Of a stretch of 64,000 nt of DNA, positions 52,343 through 62,163 are shown piece by piece. Location: assembly GCA_035529895.1 (NCBI GenBank), contig DATKVV010000077.1, positions 49,134 to 113,133 on the forward strand. The letters run 5' to 3'. The DNA comes from JAUWKC01 sp035529895. Its GTDB lineage: Bacteria > Planctomycetota > Phycisphaerae > Sedimentisphaerales > Anaerobacaceae. Within the stretch, counting starts at the first letter, position 1, and every line of letters begins with the position of its first letter. The notes under the pieces are model-generated. The model did no database searches and was not told where the DNA came from. It saw nothing but the letters and a program-made list of their open reading frames with translations. The position numbers and the translations under genes were made by a program.

Positions 52343-53509
52343 TTACGCTAACGGCTTTTCAGGAATTTTGAACCGGCTGTTGCACCTCGGGCATCGCCCG
52401 ACCCTCCCGGCCAATTCGAGAGGAACCCTGAACCTCTTTCCACAGGAACACGTAAGACGCAGCACCCCCTCCTTGGCCTTTTCAGCCTCACGGCCTGCTG
52501 TTCCTGCCTGTGGCTTGCTCTGTCCCGGAATCTTCAGCGGCGTCTTGCACTGTGGGCATCGCCCCGTCTTGCCCGCAAAGGCTGCGGGCAGCTTGAACCT
52601 CTTTCCGCACGCACAAGCAAACCGTATAAATTCTTCTGAGGGTCCTTCGCCTTCCAGAGGTATTGTTTCAATCTTCGGTGCGGGTTTTTCTGGTGCCGCT
52701 GTTGTTGCTGCCACTTCCGTCGGCTCAGGTGTGGCGTACTGCGGGTGCCAGGGCAGAAGGTCTTTCCTCATGGATTCTTCCGTCTCACTCTTCTGAAGAC
52801 CCAGCCATTCTAAGAGCGACTTCTCGTATCTTTCCATCCTTACCCATTTTGTCTTCAACATTACCACCGCCAGCGCAGCCCCGCAGATGAAGCCCCCGAG
52901 GTGCGCAAAATATGCTACGCCCCCTGCTCCAGCCGAAAGGAACATCGCCCCCAGAACGTCAAAAACGAAAAACAGCAGAATTATCCAGATGCTCGAAACG
53001 CTGAATTTCTTGACGTAAGGAAAAAAGAGTATCCACAGACAATTTACCTCATTCTCCGGAAAGAATACCACATACATCCCCACTACCCCGTTTATCGCTC
53101 CGCTTGCTCCGATTACAGAGCCTCCGACGAATGTTAGGTGACTTGCTGCCGCTGCAAGACCGAATACGAGGTACGCCGGCAGATATACGATATTGCCGAT
53201 CTTCGCGCACACCGCATTTCCGAACACCCACAAAAAAATCAAATTCCCGGCAAGATGCAGAAGGCCTCCGTGCAGCCACATGTGCCCGAACAGGCCCTTC
53301 GCGCGCCACCCGTCCAGAACGTATTGTCTTATTGGCTGCAGCGGCTCGTTCTCTTCGCCTGCCTCTTCGGCGGGTGTTTGCGATTCAGACATGGCCTGCA
53401 CAACGACCGCCACTTGCATGGAGAATACCGTAATAAGCCCCACAATTATAAGCCAGTTCACAAACGGCCGGCGGTCATACGGAACATCAACCCGATAGGG
53501 AATAATCAC
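52343..53509 (-). CDS. Rhomboid intramembrane serine protease with two Cys-rich repeats
   Basis: 388 residues if started at GTG 53509 (VIIPYRVDVPYDRRPFVNWL, the usual rhomboid opening, with GGGAGTGG before it). Six membrane helices. Active site Ser in GASGAINGVVGMY and His in AHLGGFICGAAL; the rhomboid L1 motif is HMWLHGGLLHLAGNLIFLW. It cuts membrane proteins within the membrane. After the last helix comes a 60-residue linker, then two repeats of about 35 residues in the cytoplasm or periplasm: FACACGKRFKLPAAFAGKTG-RCPQC and LTCSCGKRFRVPLELAGRVG-RCPRC, each with two C-x-C/C-x2-C pairs resembling a zinc ribbon. Such a tail probably selects partners (inference). Confidence 0.88.
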   Translation of the reverse strand: MIIPYRVDVPYDRRPFVNWLIIVGLITVFSMQVAVVVQAMSESQTPAEEAGEENEPLQPIRQYVLDGWRAKGLFGHMWLHGGLLHLAGNLIFLWVFGNAVCAKIGNIVYLPAYLVFGLAAAASHLTFVGGSVIGASGAINGVVGMYVVFFPENEVNCLWILFFPYVKKFSVSSIWIILLFFVFDVLGAMFLSAGAGGVAYFAHLGGFICGAALAVVMLKTKWVRMERYEKSLLEWLGLQKSETEESMRKDLLPWHPQYATPEPTEVAATTAAPEKPAPKIETIPLEGEGPSEEFIRFACACGKRFKLPAAFAGKTGRCPQCKTPLKIPGQSKPQAGTAGREAEKAKEGVLRLTCSCGKRFRVPLELAGRVGRCPRCNSRFKIPEKPLA

Positions 53510-53596
53510 GCTTGAGCCACTCCCGAGTAACTGGTCTTCCCAACACCAGCCTTTACTATATCTTGCGACGGCCGGGATTGCAAGCAAACGTCTCCC

Positions 53597-53745
53597 TTAC
53601 CCCTCCACGGCGTCGCAGGTGTTTCCCGTCCCGTCGCCGTCGGAATCCGGCTGGGAGGGATTATATGTTGCGGCGCAGTTGTCCGGGTCGTCGTTGACCC
53701 CGTCGCCGTCGGAATCGATACAGCTCACTTGTTCTGCAGAAGGTT
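53597..53745 (-). pseudogene. Fragment with thrombospondin type 3 repeats
   Basis: The minus strand reads VSCIDSDGDGVNDDPDNCAA and PSQPDSDGDGTGNTCDAVEG then TAA at 53599-53597. These are two adjacent Asp-rich calcium repeats of the thrombospondin type 3 kind, usual near the end of secreted proteins. No start codon lies in frame, and a TAA sits in the same frame a little upstream (after AEFIP). The coding region before it is not intact, so this appears to be the broken 3' end of a secreted protein gene. Confidence 0.55.
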
Positions 53746-53893
53746 GTTTAGGCCCTTATGGTATGAACTCCGCCGTTTTTTCGTGATTGGGGCCGAACCA
53801 GCGTTCTCGTCCCCGAAATTCGGCCTCAATCCTGCAACGTTGCACCTTCACTCCCGCATAAAAATAGCGCAAAGCTTTTTTCTTGCGACAGTC

Positions 53894-54820
53894 TCACCGC
53901 AAACCGTTTATCGGTACGTAGAAGTAGCCGGGCCCGTGCTCGTCGTACTCGTATGGTTCATTGGTAAATCGATTCTTTATCACCTTCATCGTTGCTGTCT
54001 CTGCTGCCGCGAAACTCTCGACGTGTCCGTCTGCATAACAGGCGTGCAGCTTTGCGTCGAATGCGTCCAAATCGAAACTATCGGATTTCAGGCCAGACCA
54101 GTACGCTGAGCCGGCCGGGTATTGCGGCTCTCCCGGCGTAACGTTTGCCCCCTTGAAATGTTCACAACTGCCATAGGCATAATAATTTCCGCCGTAGCAC
54201 TTTTCGTTTTGCCAGTGCGCAAAACCCAGGTAATCGCTTACCAGCACTTTACTTTGGCCCCGTCCGCCGGCCAGGTTTCCCGGACCCTTAAACAGCCGTC
54301 CCTCCAGCAGGCCCGTGTAATTCCAGTAAAAGCAGTATGTCCCGTTCATGGCATCGGCCAGCAGCCAGGTATCCGGATTGTTCCAGTTGTCCCCGGCGTC
54401 CCATGCCTCCTGCAGGTATTTGTACTTCTTCGGTCCGCTCGGGCAAAACACGACGCTTGCGTCTTTGACATAGTCGCGCAGGTATTCGCTCATAGCGCGA
54501 TGCGGCCCCAAATTCGTTCTATAAAGGGCCGTCATCTTGCGAGGGTCGGACCAGTTCCAGTTGTCGGTTGCGCCTATCGTAGCCACCGATGGCGGGTAAA
54601 GGCTATCATTATCCAGTGCACAAAGAGTTACCCCGTTTCCAATCTCACGCTGGTTACTCATCCCCAGCATAACCCGGGCCCGACGCCGAACCTTGCCCAG
54701 TGCGGGCAGCAAGACCCCCATCAGCACCGACATAATCGCCAGCACCACCAAAAGCTCAACAAGGCTAAACGCCTCGCTCCGCTTTTGCTCCCTTAACCCT
54801 TTGTAACCTTCGGAACCGAT
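53894..54820 (-). CDS. Pseudopilin with apparent ATC start
   Basis: The open frame runs to a TGA just upstream of 54830 and contains the full prepilin start SEAFSLVELLVVLAIMSVLM, followed by LLPALGKVRRRARVMLGMSN. No ATG, GTG or TTG lies before the hydrophobic helix. The only codon with a good ribosome site (GAGGAGAAGAAA) is ATC at 54820. This gives 308 residues. If translation began at the GTG within the helix (54751) the cleavage site would be lost. Either ATC is used or the start codon has mutated. The globular part is about 230 residues with an ADGH near the end (CYADGHVESF), typical of planctomycete pseudopilins. Role unknown. Confidence 0.72.
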   Translation of the reverse strand: MGSEGYKGLREQKRSEAFSLVELLVVLAIMSVLMGVLLPALGKVRRRARVMLGMSNQREIGNGVTLCALDNDSLYPPSVATIGATDNWNWSDPRKMTALYRTNLGPHRAMSEYLRDYVKDASVVFCPSGPKKYKYLQEAWDAGDNWNNPDTWLLADAMNGTYCFYWNYTGLLEGRLFKGPGNLAGGRGQSKVLVSDYLGFAHWQNEKCYGGNYYAYGSCEHFKGANVTPGEPQYPAGSAYWSGLKSDSFDLDAFDAKLHACYADGHVESFAAAETATMKVIKNRFTNEPYEYDEHGPGYFYVPINGLR

Positions 54821-55088
54821 TTTCTTCTCCTCTCAGTTCACCGCGCCTAAGCCTTGCCTTTCCTTTAGTGTTTTGAGCATAACATACTGTTATTCTGCTG
54901 TCAGCACAGCCTGTACTGTGTCCCTTCTGACGGCGCCCTTCTCGTACCGCGCATACAGTCAGGGCCGCGAGCACCACGCCCGTCACCCTGACTCAGCCTT
55001 CACGTTTTACCTGCCTATACTCAAACACCAACCAACAAAAACATCCTCATTGCGAGCCCAGGTCAGGTCTCGCGCCAGCGCCGTACCA

Positions 55089-58000
55089 TTACTCTACTAC
55101 CGTCGCACTCGCAATGAAAAACTCGTCCCCGCAACAGAAGTCGTTGGAAAAAATAATTCGCATCGGCCCCAGCCCGCGAGCAAAGACGATGACATGCTCG
55201 CCGTCGAGGCTTATAAATGCAATGACGTCGCTCTGGTAGCCGAGAGGGAAATCCTCCACCGCAAAGCCTGTCCCTTCCAGGACGCTGGCAAGGTCTCCCC
55301 GCCGAACTGTCGTCATCCCAACTCCTCGGATACTAACAACGCCGCCGACAGGGATGACCTCAGGATAGTGGGGCCGTAAACCTCCCGAAATCTCCGGCAA
55401 GCTGTCAAGGTCCGAGAGGTTCTCCGTCGCGTAAAGCATGCCGTCAACATACACGTAATAGGAAGTCACTATTTCTCCGCCGTAAAAGGTGCCGAACCAG
55501 TTCGTAAACTCCCATATCTCGAAGCCGTTAACGAAGAAACGGTCGGTGACCTCCAGCGCAAAACCCGCGTCCGGCATTGTCTCGGAGTCCCACCGGTTCC
55601 CGACGGCGAAGGGCCAATATTCCGCGAAATTCGCGAACTCAATCCAGCCCGTTACCTGTGTCCATTCCGCGGCCAGCATCGAGTAATCTACCGCGTCAAT
55701 AAACCCATCGCGGTTCAGGTCGCCCGGCTGTTCGCTCGCACTGCTAAGCCAATCTTCCAACTGCCCGGCCAAATCCGGCCAATTGACCATCCCATCGTTG
55801 TTCAGGTCTGCCAGAAGCGCCCACCCGTGCGGCGGCATACTCGCCTGGCTCGTGCCCCCGTAGGCGCCCATGTTGATACGTAGGTTTATGCCGTAGTCGT
55901 TGTTCGGGTCGCGGGGGATAGTCATCGGCTCATCTCCAAGGTCCAGGCCCGGATTGCCTGCGTCGATGCACCGGGTCGTCACTTCGTCCCACGTCCAGCC
56001 ACTTCCCGCCCAGCGCCAGCCTTCGCTCTTGAGGTGATAATCTCCATTGGCAGGGTTGACGAACAAAGGATCACTGCTGATGTTGCCTAACCCTTCGCCG
56101 CCCCGCTGGATGCAGCTATAACGGGCCTGGCACTGGAACAAATCTTCCTCCGTGTTGTTCCAGAAGATGCAGTTGCTGATATCGGGCTGCGCCCCCTCCT
56201 CGGCCAATGCCCCATTATTGTTATCTGCCACAGTCACGTTCGTAATGGTGGGCGAGGAGCTGCTGAACAGGAAGCCGGCGTAACTGTTTCTTACCACGAA
56301 GTTCTTGAAGACACTGTTGGCATCCTCGCCGTAGTGAAAAGAGACCGCGTAACCGCCGGTGGCCTCGATGGTAGCCGCCCCGGCCGTGCCCGCCACCGTT
56401 ATGGCCTTGCCCAGAAAATCAATTCCTTCCTCGTATATACCCGGATACACCGCCACCGACTCCCACCCGAAGGTTATGTCAATGGCTTCCTGGATCGAAT
56501 CAAAAGGATGCGATCGAGTGCCGTTCTCCAGCGGGTCGCTCACATTCGGGTCACCCGGGCCGGGGTCGCCCGGCGCATCATCATCGACGTATATTACGCC
56601 CTGGAATTCGTAGGCGCCCATGTCAACTCTGCCTGTTACGATGCGCGGGTTTCCGTCGAGGTCTGTCTCGTCGGGTTGGCTTGTATAATTCGGGTCCCCG
56701 GCATTAATGCAGGGCGAACCCACCAGCAGGTGGTAATCGTTCGCGTCGGCGTCCGCAAAAAGCGGATCGCCATCGATATTACCGGGACCCCAATCCAGGC
56801 TGTCCTTGTCATAAATAGCCGCTTGTCCTCCCTGCATGTTGCTAAAACGGACCGAAAGGTGTGAGCCGAAACTTACGGAAGTCATTGCGACTTCAGGGCC
56901 GTTGGCCGCACTATCGCCCCAAAGAACGGAACTGACAACGGTTACGTAACTGGATTCGCCGCACGAAATTGCACCACCGTATACGGCGCTATTGTCGGAA
57001 AAAGTGCAGTTGACAATTGTCGGAACGCCTGGGTCGAACATGTCACCCCCGGTGCAAATCCCGCCCCCAGTTATGGCGCCGTTTCCGCTAATAAGGCAGT
57101 TGGCAATGATGCCGTCACATCCGTACAGCCCCCCGCCGGCGCCGGCGCCGCCGCCGGCTTCGTTGGCCATAACCACATTTTTCTCAATCAGGCCGTCACA
57201 ATCGTACAGCCCGCCGCCGCGGCCCTGCCCGCCAAACAGCTCACTTCTCTCGGCTATGTTGCCGCGGATGACATTGTGCTGGATGGTCGCCATGGTGCCG
57301 TTGCCGCAAATCCCGCCGCCGTCGAGGGCATATCCGTTGGTGATTGTAAACCCTCTTAACACGCAAGAGCTGTTCTCTGTACCGCAAAAAGTCACCACTG
57401 AGTTCGCTTCGCCCCCGTCAATAACGGTGCCGCCGACAACATCGTCATCCACAGGGTTGGTACTGCTCAAGATGATGTTCTTTCCCTTGAACTCGATGTT
57501 CTCACAATACGTTCCCTCCGCGACGATAACGGCATCGGTGCTTTCAGCCGCGTCAATCGCTTCTTGGATCGCGTCGAATGGATGGGCTTGACTGCCGTTC
57601 TCTAAAGGGTCGCTGACATTTGGGTCGCCAGGCCCGGGGTCGGCCGGGGCGTCGTCGTCCACATATATTGCGCCCTGGTGCTCGTATGCGCCCATATCCA
57701 CCGTGCCGTTGACAATGCGCGGGTTTCCGTCGAGGTCTGTCTCGCCGGGCTGGCCTGTGTAATTCGGGTCGCCTGCATCAATGCAGAGTGAACCCGCCAG
57801 CAGGTGGCAATCATCCCCGCCGGCGAACAGCGGATTAACATCAATGTTACCTTCGCCTGGGTAGCCGCCCTGCACGTCGCCATAGGTAACGGCAATCGTC
57901 GAACTGTCGTTCTTCCATATTTCGTCGCCCCCATCCCACAGGATACAGTTCATCAGTTCAACGCTGCTGGGGGGATGCTCCGGATGCCAAGTATAACATA

Positions 58001-60005
58001 CCAACACTCTGCCATTGCTCGCCGAATTTTCACAAAAGCTACAGTTTCTCAGCGTAGCGCTACTGTCGTAGTAAATAAACAAACACCCGCCATTACCCCC
58101 GGCACAGTTGCCCCGGAAAACGCAGTTCTCCACCGTAAGACTGTTCCAGTATCCGGCATCTATCGCACCTCCGTCTTCGTGCGCTAAGTTACCGTAGAAA
58201 GTGCACCTGCTAATCACACCATTGCATCCTGCCAAGGCACCACCACGGCCTGCTGAGTTCTCACTGAATGTGCACTTCGTAATTAGACCACTGCAATCAC
58301 TAAGCGCGCCGCCACCCCATGCAAAGTTCTCACTGAAAGTGCAGTTAGCAATCGTCGGGCTACACCCGCAGATTCCGCCGCCGTTGCCTGCTGCATTTCG
58401 ATCGAACGTGCAATTAATCAACATTGGGTTGCTGTTGTCCTCGTTGAACATCGCGCCACCGGCACCCAGGACGGCGTTTTCGGTAAAGGTACAATTGGTA
58501 ACCCTTGGACTGCCACAGTCATTGTAGAGCCCGGCACCACCGCAGGGTCCAAAATCACAAATCACATTGAAATTACCGCGCTTGATGGTAAAACCGTCCA
58601 GAACCGCTGTCTCGTCTGTGTTGTGGCCCGTCACCACGTGATAGCTGTTATCGACCCTGGTGGGTTCCTCAAGCAAGACGTTAGGGTCGGCAGTCACCAC
58701 ATCATCGCCGTTGAGGTCGCCGCTCAATATTGTCTCGTATGCCTTGATATCCCTGGCGTTTGGATCGGGCTCACCAAAACCAGCATAGCCTCCCTTGATA
58801 ACCACCCCATTGATGAGCTGAAAACTGAGCGATTGTTCCTCAAACTCTGGCACACCAACAATGCCATCATTGGCTTTATGCGTGCCTTGCGCGACCCGGA
58901 TTTCGACTGGCCCGCATGCAGAATTGGCATCACGAAGGGCGTCCTGTAGGTAGTTGTAAGCATTCGCCCAGCTGGACCCATCATTGGCACCGTTGGCGTC
59001 CCCGTCCACATAACGCACCACCCCCTGGAATTCGTAGGCGCCCATGTCAACCCTGCCTGCTACGATGCGGGGGTTACCGTCGAGGTCCCAGTCTGCCGAC
59101 GGCGGTACGCCGTTGTTGTCCCCTACATCAATGCAGGGCGAGAAAGGCTCTAAGTGGTAGTTATCAATGCCGGGCGCAACGAACAGCGGATCAGAATCGA
59201 TATTACCCTCGCCGGCGTGACCGCCTTGTACATCACTATACGTTATGACCACTGAACCACCGAAGTTATAAGTCTGCGGCCCAAACAGGGCGGTGTTGCC
59301 CCACAGGATGCTATTGGTCGCTGCTACGACACTGGTGTCGGTGCAAAACATCCCACCGCCTTTGACGCCTGCCGAATTTCCAACGATGGTACAATTAACG
59401 ACTGTGCTGTTTCCTGAGCAAACCATACCGCCGCCGTCACCGTCACTTGAATTGTTGGTGATCAGGCAATTGACGACCGGGCCATCGCAATTGCTTAGTC
59501 CGCCCCCACCGGTGGCCGTGTTGTCCCTAATAATGCAGTAGCCAATCCCACCGTCACAGTCGCCCAGTCCCCCGCCGCTGCCCTCCGCGTGATTGTCCCT
59601 GATGAAGCAATACGCAATTCTAGCTGCCGTCCCGTTGCCGCAAATCCCCCCGCCCTCGCCCGAACTATTGCCGCCGGTGATTACAAACCCGAAAAGCCCA
59701 CAGTTCGCATCCTCGCTGCCTGCAAAAGCCACAACCGGCCCCGTACCGGTTCCCTGAATAAGGGGGCCGTCCACTACCCCGGGGTAGCATGGAACTGGCG
59801 TCGTAACGATAATATTTTTACCGTTGAAGCTGATGTCCTCGTTATACGGCCCCCCCGACACGATAACCGCGTCACCGTCGTTTGCTGCGTCAATTGCCGC
59901 CTGAATCGTGGGGTACTCATACGGGACATTTAATTCGTCCGCCCACACAGGGCCGCACATAACTGAAACAGCCAACACCGTTAAAACTACCGTTCTCGTC
60001 TTCAT
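55089..60005 (-). CDS. Large secreted beta-helix protein with dockerin-like repeats
   Basis: 1638 residues from ATG 60005 (AAAAGGAGTGG before it). Signal peptide MKTRTVVLTVLAVSVMCGPV. About four similar beta-helix blocks follow, each opening with 'YPTIQAAIDAANDGDAVIV'-like sequence and rich in 'GGGICGNGT' and 'NCTFSENSA' turns. Each block closes with NPRIVxGxVDMGAYEFQG (four or more occurrences), known from many planctomycete secreted proteins. Near 1430-1490 come two dockerin-type calcium loops (ADLNNDGMVNWPDLAGQLED and GDLNRDGFIDAVDYSMLAAE), then a 150-residue beta-rich C-terminal domain (YWPFAVGNRWDSETM and on). It lies 53 bases after the sigma-fusion gene and is probably co-transcribed. 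Binding or structural role is likely; no catalytic site visible. Confidence 0.87.
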   Translation of the reverse strand: MKTRTVVLTVLAVSVMCGPVWADELNVPYEYPTIQAAIDAANDGDAVIVSGGPYNEDISFNGKNIIVTTPVPCYPGVVDGPLIQGTGTGPVVAFAGSEDANCGLFGFVITGGNSSGEGGGICGNGTAARIAYCFIRDNHAEGSGGGLGDCDGGIGYCIIRDNTATGGGGLSNCDGPVVNCLITNNSSDGDGGGMVCSGNSTVVNCTIVGNSAGVKGGGMFCTDTSVVAATNSILWGNTALFGPQTYNFGGSVVITYSDVQGGHAGEGNIDSDPLFVAPGIDNYHLEPFSPCIDVGDNNGVPPSADWDLDGNPRIVAGRVDMGAYEFQGVVRYVDGDANGANDGSSWANAYNYLQDALRDANSACGPVEIRVAQGTHKANDGIVGVPEFEEQSLSFQLINGVVIKGGYAGFGEPDPNARDIKAYETILSGDLNGDDVVTADPNVLLEEPTRVDNSYHVVTGHNTDETAVLDGFTIKRGNFNVICDFGPCGGAGLYNDCGSPRVTNCTFTENAVLGAGGAMFNEDNSNPMLINCTFDRNAAGNGGGICGCSPTIANCTFSENFAWGGGALSDCSGLITKCTFSENSAGRGGALAGCNGVISRCTFYGNLAHEDGGAIDAGYWNSLTVENCVFRGNCAGGNGGCLFIYYDSSATLRNCSFCENSASNGRVLVCYTWHPEHPPSSVELMNCILWDGGDEIWKNDSSTIAVTYGDVQGGYPGEGNIDVNPLFAGGDDCHLLAGSLCIDAGDPNYTGQPGETDLDGNPRIVNGTVDMGAYEHQGAIYVDDDAPADPGPGDPNVSDPLENGSQAHPFDAIQEAIDAAESTDAVIVAEGTYCENIEFKGKNIILSSTNPVDDDVVGGTVIDGGEANSVVTFCGTENSSCVLRGFTITNGYALDGGGICGNGTMATIQHNVIRGNIAERSELFGGQGRGGGLYDCDGLIEKNVVMANEAGGGAGAGGGLYGCDGIIANCLISGNGAITGGGICTGGDMFDPGVPTIVNCTFSDNSAVYGGAISCGESSYVTVVSSVLWGDSAANGPEVAMTSVSFGSHLSVRFSNMQGGQAAIYDKDSLDWGPGNIDGDPLFADADANDYHLLVGSPCINAGDPNYTSQPDETDLDGNPRIVTGRVDMGAYEFQGVIYVDDDAPGDPGPGDPNVSDPLENGTRSHPFDSIQEAIDITFGWESVAVYPGIYEEGIDFLGKAITVAGTAGAATIEATGGYAVSFHYGEDANSVFKNFVVRNSYAGFLFSSSSPTITNVTVADNNNGALAEEGAQPDISNCIFWNNTEEDLFQCQARYSCIQRGGEGLGNISSDPLFVNPANGDYHLKSEGWRWAGSGWTWDEVTTRCIDAGNPGLDLGDEPMTIPRDPNNDYGINLRINMGAYGGTSQASMPPHGWALLADLNNDGMVNWPDLAGQLEDWLSSASEQPGDLNRDGFIDAVDYSMLAAEWTQVTGWIEFANFAEYWPFAVGNRWDSETMPDAGFALEVTDRFFVNGFEIWEFTNWFGTFYGGEIVTSYYVYVDGMLYATENLSDLDSLPEISGGLRPHYPEVIPVGGVVSIRGVGMTTVRRGDLASVLEGTGFAVEDFPLGYQSDVIAFISLDGEHVIVFARGLGPMRIIFSNDFCCGDEFFIASATVVE

Positions 60006-60058
60006 GACCACCACTCCTTTTCTTTCAGAGTTTTCCACTTTTTTCACTGCCCTGTTTC

Positions 60059-61924
60059 TCACGGGTCGCCGGTCGCGAGTTGTATCAGCCACAGAATGCC
60101 GGGCCTCTCTCGTCTCATACCCCTGTAACTTCTCGTTATTCTCGGCTCAATAAACTCATCACCCTCCTTCTCGATATCCTGCAGGTACGAAAATTTCAAA
60201 AATCCCTCTTTGCCCTGATTGGTTGAAATTGCTATCGCGTCGATAACGTCGGCCTGCATATCAACGGCATAAACGAGTTTGCCCTCCCTGCACGTCAGGG
60301 TAACTTCCGCCTTTTCATTCCCCGGCTTATATTTCGTTTCGAACGGGACCTGTTCTTTCGCGGCGTCCCGGCGGACCGTATCAATCGTATGCAGGCCCAG
60401 CCACGGCCTTGCGAATCCCTTGAAGAAACTTCCCCCTGCGTAACTTGCGACTACCTTCCCAGTGTCGTCGTAGAGCAGCGCTTCCTCGCCAATGTCAGCA
60501 ATCTGCAGGCGGTTTCCAACCCGTAATCTGAGCCAGGGACTGTGTAGTCTCCGCGCGGCGTAAACAAACGGCACCCGTCCCGTCCCCGTGACTCTTTGGC
60601 CGTTTATGTGGCCCTCGACCCTGAAGTACGTCCAGCCCCGCTTGTGCATCGGGTCACGATTGTCGGCGAATTCCACCCCTGCCGGCCAACTATAACGGAT
60701 ATATTCTTCTTCCAGCGCGCGGAAGTGACGAGTTGTCCACGCAGAATAGCCGGTTTCGACTCGCTCAGCCACTACCACCAAACCGGGTCCATCAGCGGCA
60801 ACGTATTCCATCTTTTCTGTTTCACCCTCAATCCCGGCAAGGAATGCCGTCAATCCGCCCTTGTCGGTGGGAAGCCGCCAAACGGCCAGGTCACTGTTGT
60901 ACTGGCGATAGTTGTTGATATGGACGGTGCCGCTGTGCCTGTCGAAGTAATAGTTGGCTTGTTCGTCCTGCAGCCACTGGCAGTAATAGCCCCTTTCCTG
61001 CGTGCTTGCTTGCATCGACCGTGCCATCACCGGGCCGTCGCTGCCCTCCGGGAAAAAATACCAGCGCTTGAGGGAGGCTGTCGCTGCTTGCTCATCCCGG
61101 ACGTCAGCCGCCGCGCTTGCCAGTGGTCTTTCATCTGATGCGGCTGTTGTCCTGCCGGGTCCGGAAGTGGCAGCCACGGCTCCGATGCCGATTGCCCCGG
61201 CCGTCATCAGGGACACAACGGCGGTCTTGCTTGTGACCATCCCCACCAGACTGGCCGTAACTCCCACCTTGGCAGCAGCCGCTGTTACCGAAACCTCCGC
61301 CGCGGCCACCTCGCTCGGAGCCGTCATTTTTCCAAACAAAGCCAATGCCATCAGCAGCGAGCCCTTGCCGAAGCCTTGACGAAGAAGCTGTTTCTTCAGC
61401 GTCTTCTTTGCCCGATAGAACAGCATCTGTGCCCCGAACTCGCTGCACCCCATCGAGTCTGCGATCTGGCTATAAGGCATTTCCTCGTAGCACCGCAGCA
61501 TCAGCACCGTCCGGTGTTCGGGCTTCAAAGCCTGCATTGCTCGCAGGACAATTTGTTTGAGCTCCTGGCCCACCATAGTTGACACTGCTTCCTGGCCCTG
61601 TTTTTGAATGTCTCCATCCGGCATCGCGGAAATTGGCACCGTCCTGCGATTTTGCTCTTTCCTGTGATGCAGGCGCAGTTTGTTAATGGCAATCCTGTAC
61701 AGCCAGGGCCAGAACTGTTCCGCCTCTTTTAACTCGCCCAGTACCTTCAACATTTTTAGTATAGTCTCCTGTACAATATCCTGCGTCAGGTCGTGCTCAA
61801 GGGTAAGCCGATAAATGTTTACGCGCAACTGCTCTGCTGCCATCTTAGTCAGGCGGTCGAGGCACTGCTTGTCGCCAAGTTGGGCCCCTTTTACCAATCT
61901 GACGCAATCAACCTTCTTTTCCAT
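60059..61924 (-). CDS. ECF sigma factor fused to a membrane segment and an outer domain
   Basis: 621 residues from ATG 61924. Residues 1-185 are a complete ECF sigma factor: region 2 (LEHDLTQDIVQETILKMLKV, then QFWPWLYRIAINKL) and region 4 (LKPEHRTVLMLRCYEEMPYS-QIADSMGC). About residues 185-260 are hydrophobic and alanine-rich (KTAVVSLMTAGAIGIGAVAA), able to cross the membrane once or twice. The remaining 360 residues, starting LKRWYFFPEGSDGPVMARSM, have no family I recognise and would lie outside. So DNA binding and sensing are in one chain. The beta-helix gene follows after 53 bases and is a likely target or sensed partner (inference). Sigma factors with such C-terminal extensions are known from planctomycetes; the function is not established. 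Confidence 0.86.
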   Translation of the reverse strand: MEKKVDCVRLVKGAQLGDKQCLDRLTKMAAEQLRVNIYRLTLEHDLTQDIVQETILKMLKVLGELKEAEQFWPWLYRIAINKLRLHHRKEQNRRTVPISAMPDGDIQKQGQEAVSTMVGQELKQIVLRAMQALKPEHRTVLMLRCYEEMPYSQIADSMGCSEFGAQMLFYRAKKTLKKQLLRQGFGKGSLLMALALFGKMTAPSEVAAAEVSVTAAAAKVGVTASLVGMVTSKTAVVSLMTAGAIGIGAVAATSGPGRTTAASDERPLASAAADVRDEQAATASLKRWYFFPEGSDGPVMARSMQASTQERGYYCQWLQDEQANYYFDRHSGTVHINNYRQYNSDLAVWRLPTDKGGLTAFLAGIEGETEKMEYVAADGPGLVVVAERVETGYSAWTTRHFRALEEEYIRYSWPAGVEFADNRDPMHKRGWTYFRVEGHINGQRVTGTGRVPFVYAARRLHSPWLRLRVGNRLQIADIGEEALLYDDTGKVVASYAGGSFFKGFARPWLGLHTIDTVRRDAAKEQVPFETKYKPGNEKAEVTLTCREGKLVYAVDMQADVIDAIAISTNQGKEGFLKFSYLQDIEKEGDEFIEPRITRSYRGMRRERPGILWLIQLATGDP

Positions 61925-62163
61925 TTCGAGTCGGTTCTATAAATATGATGCGCCAAACGCGCAAAACTAACGGTTTTTCTTTCAGAATTTGGCAGAACAT
62001 ACAAAATCTGAGCAATTTTGGCCTAAAGATGCATAAAAAGGCCAGCCTGAGGCGCCTATTGTACATTATAGCATCGGGCAGGCCTAATGCGATGAACTGT
62101 CGGGTTTGATTGGTGTTGACTTGAAAACGCACGCCGAGCTGATGTAACGCTCTCGAAAAACAC

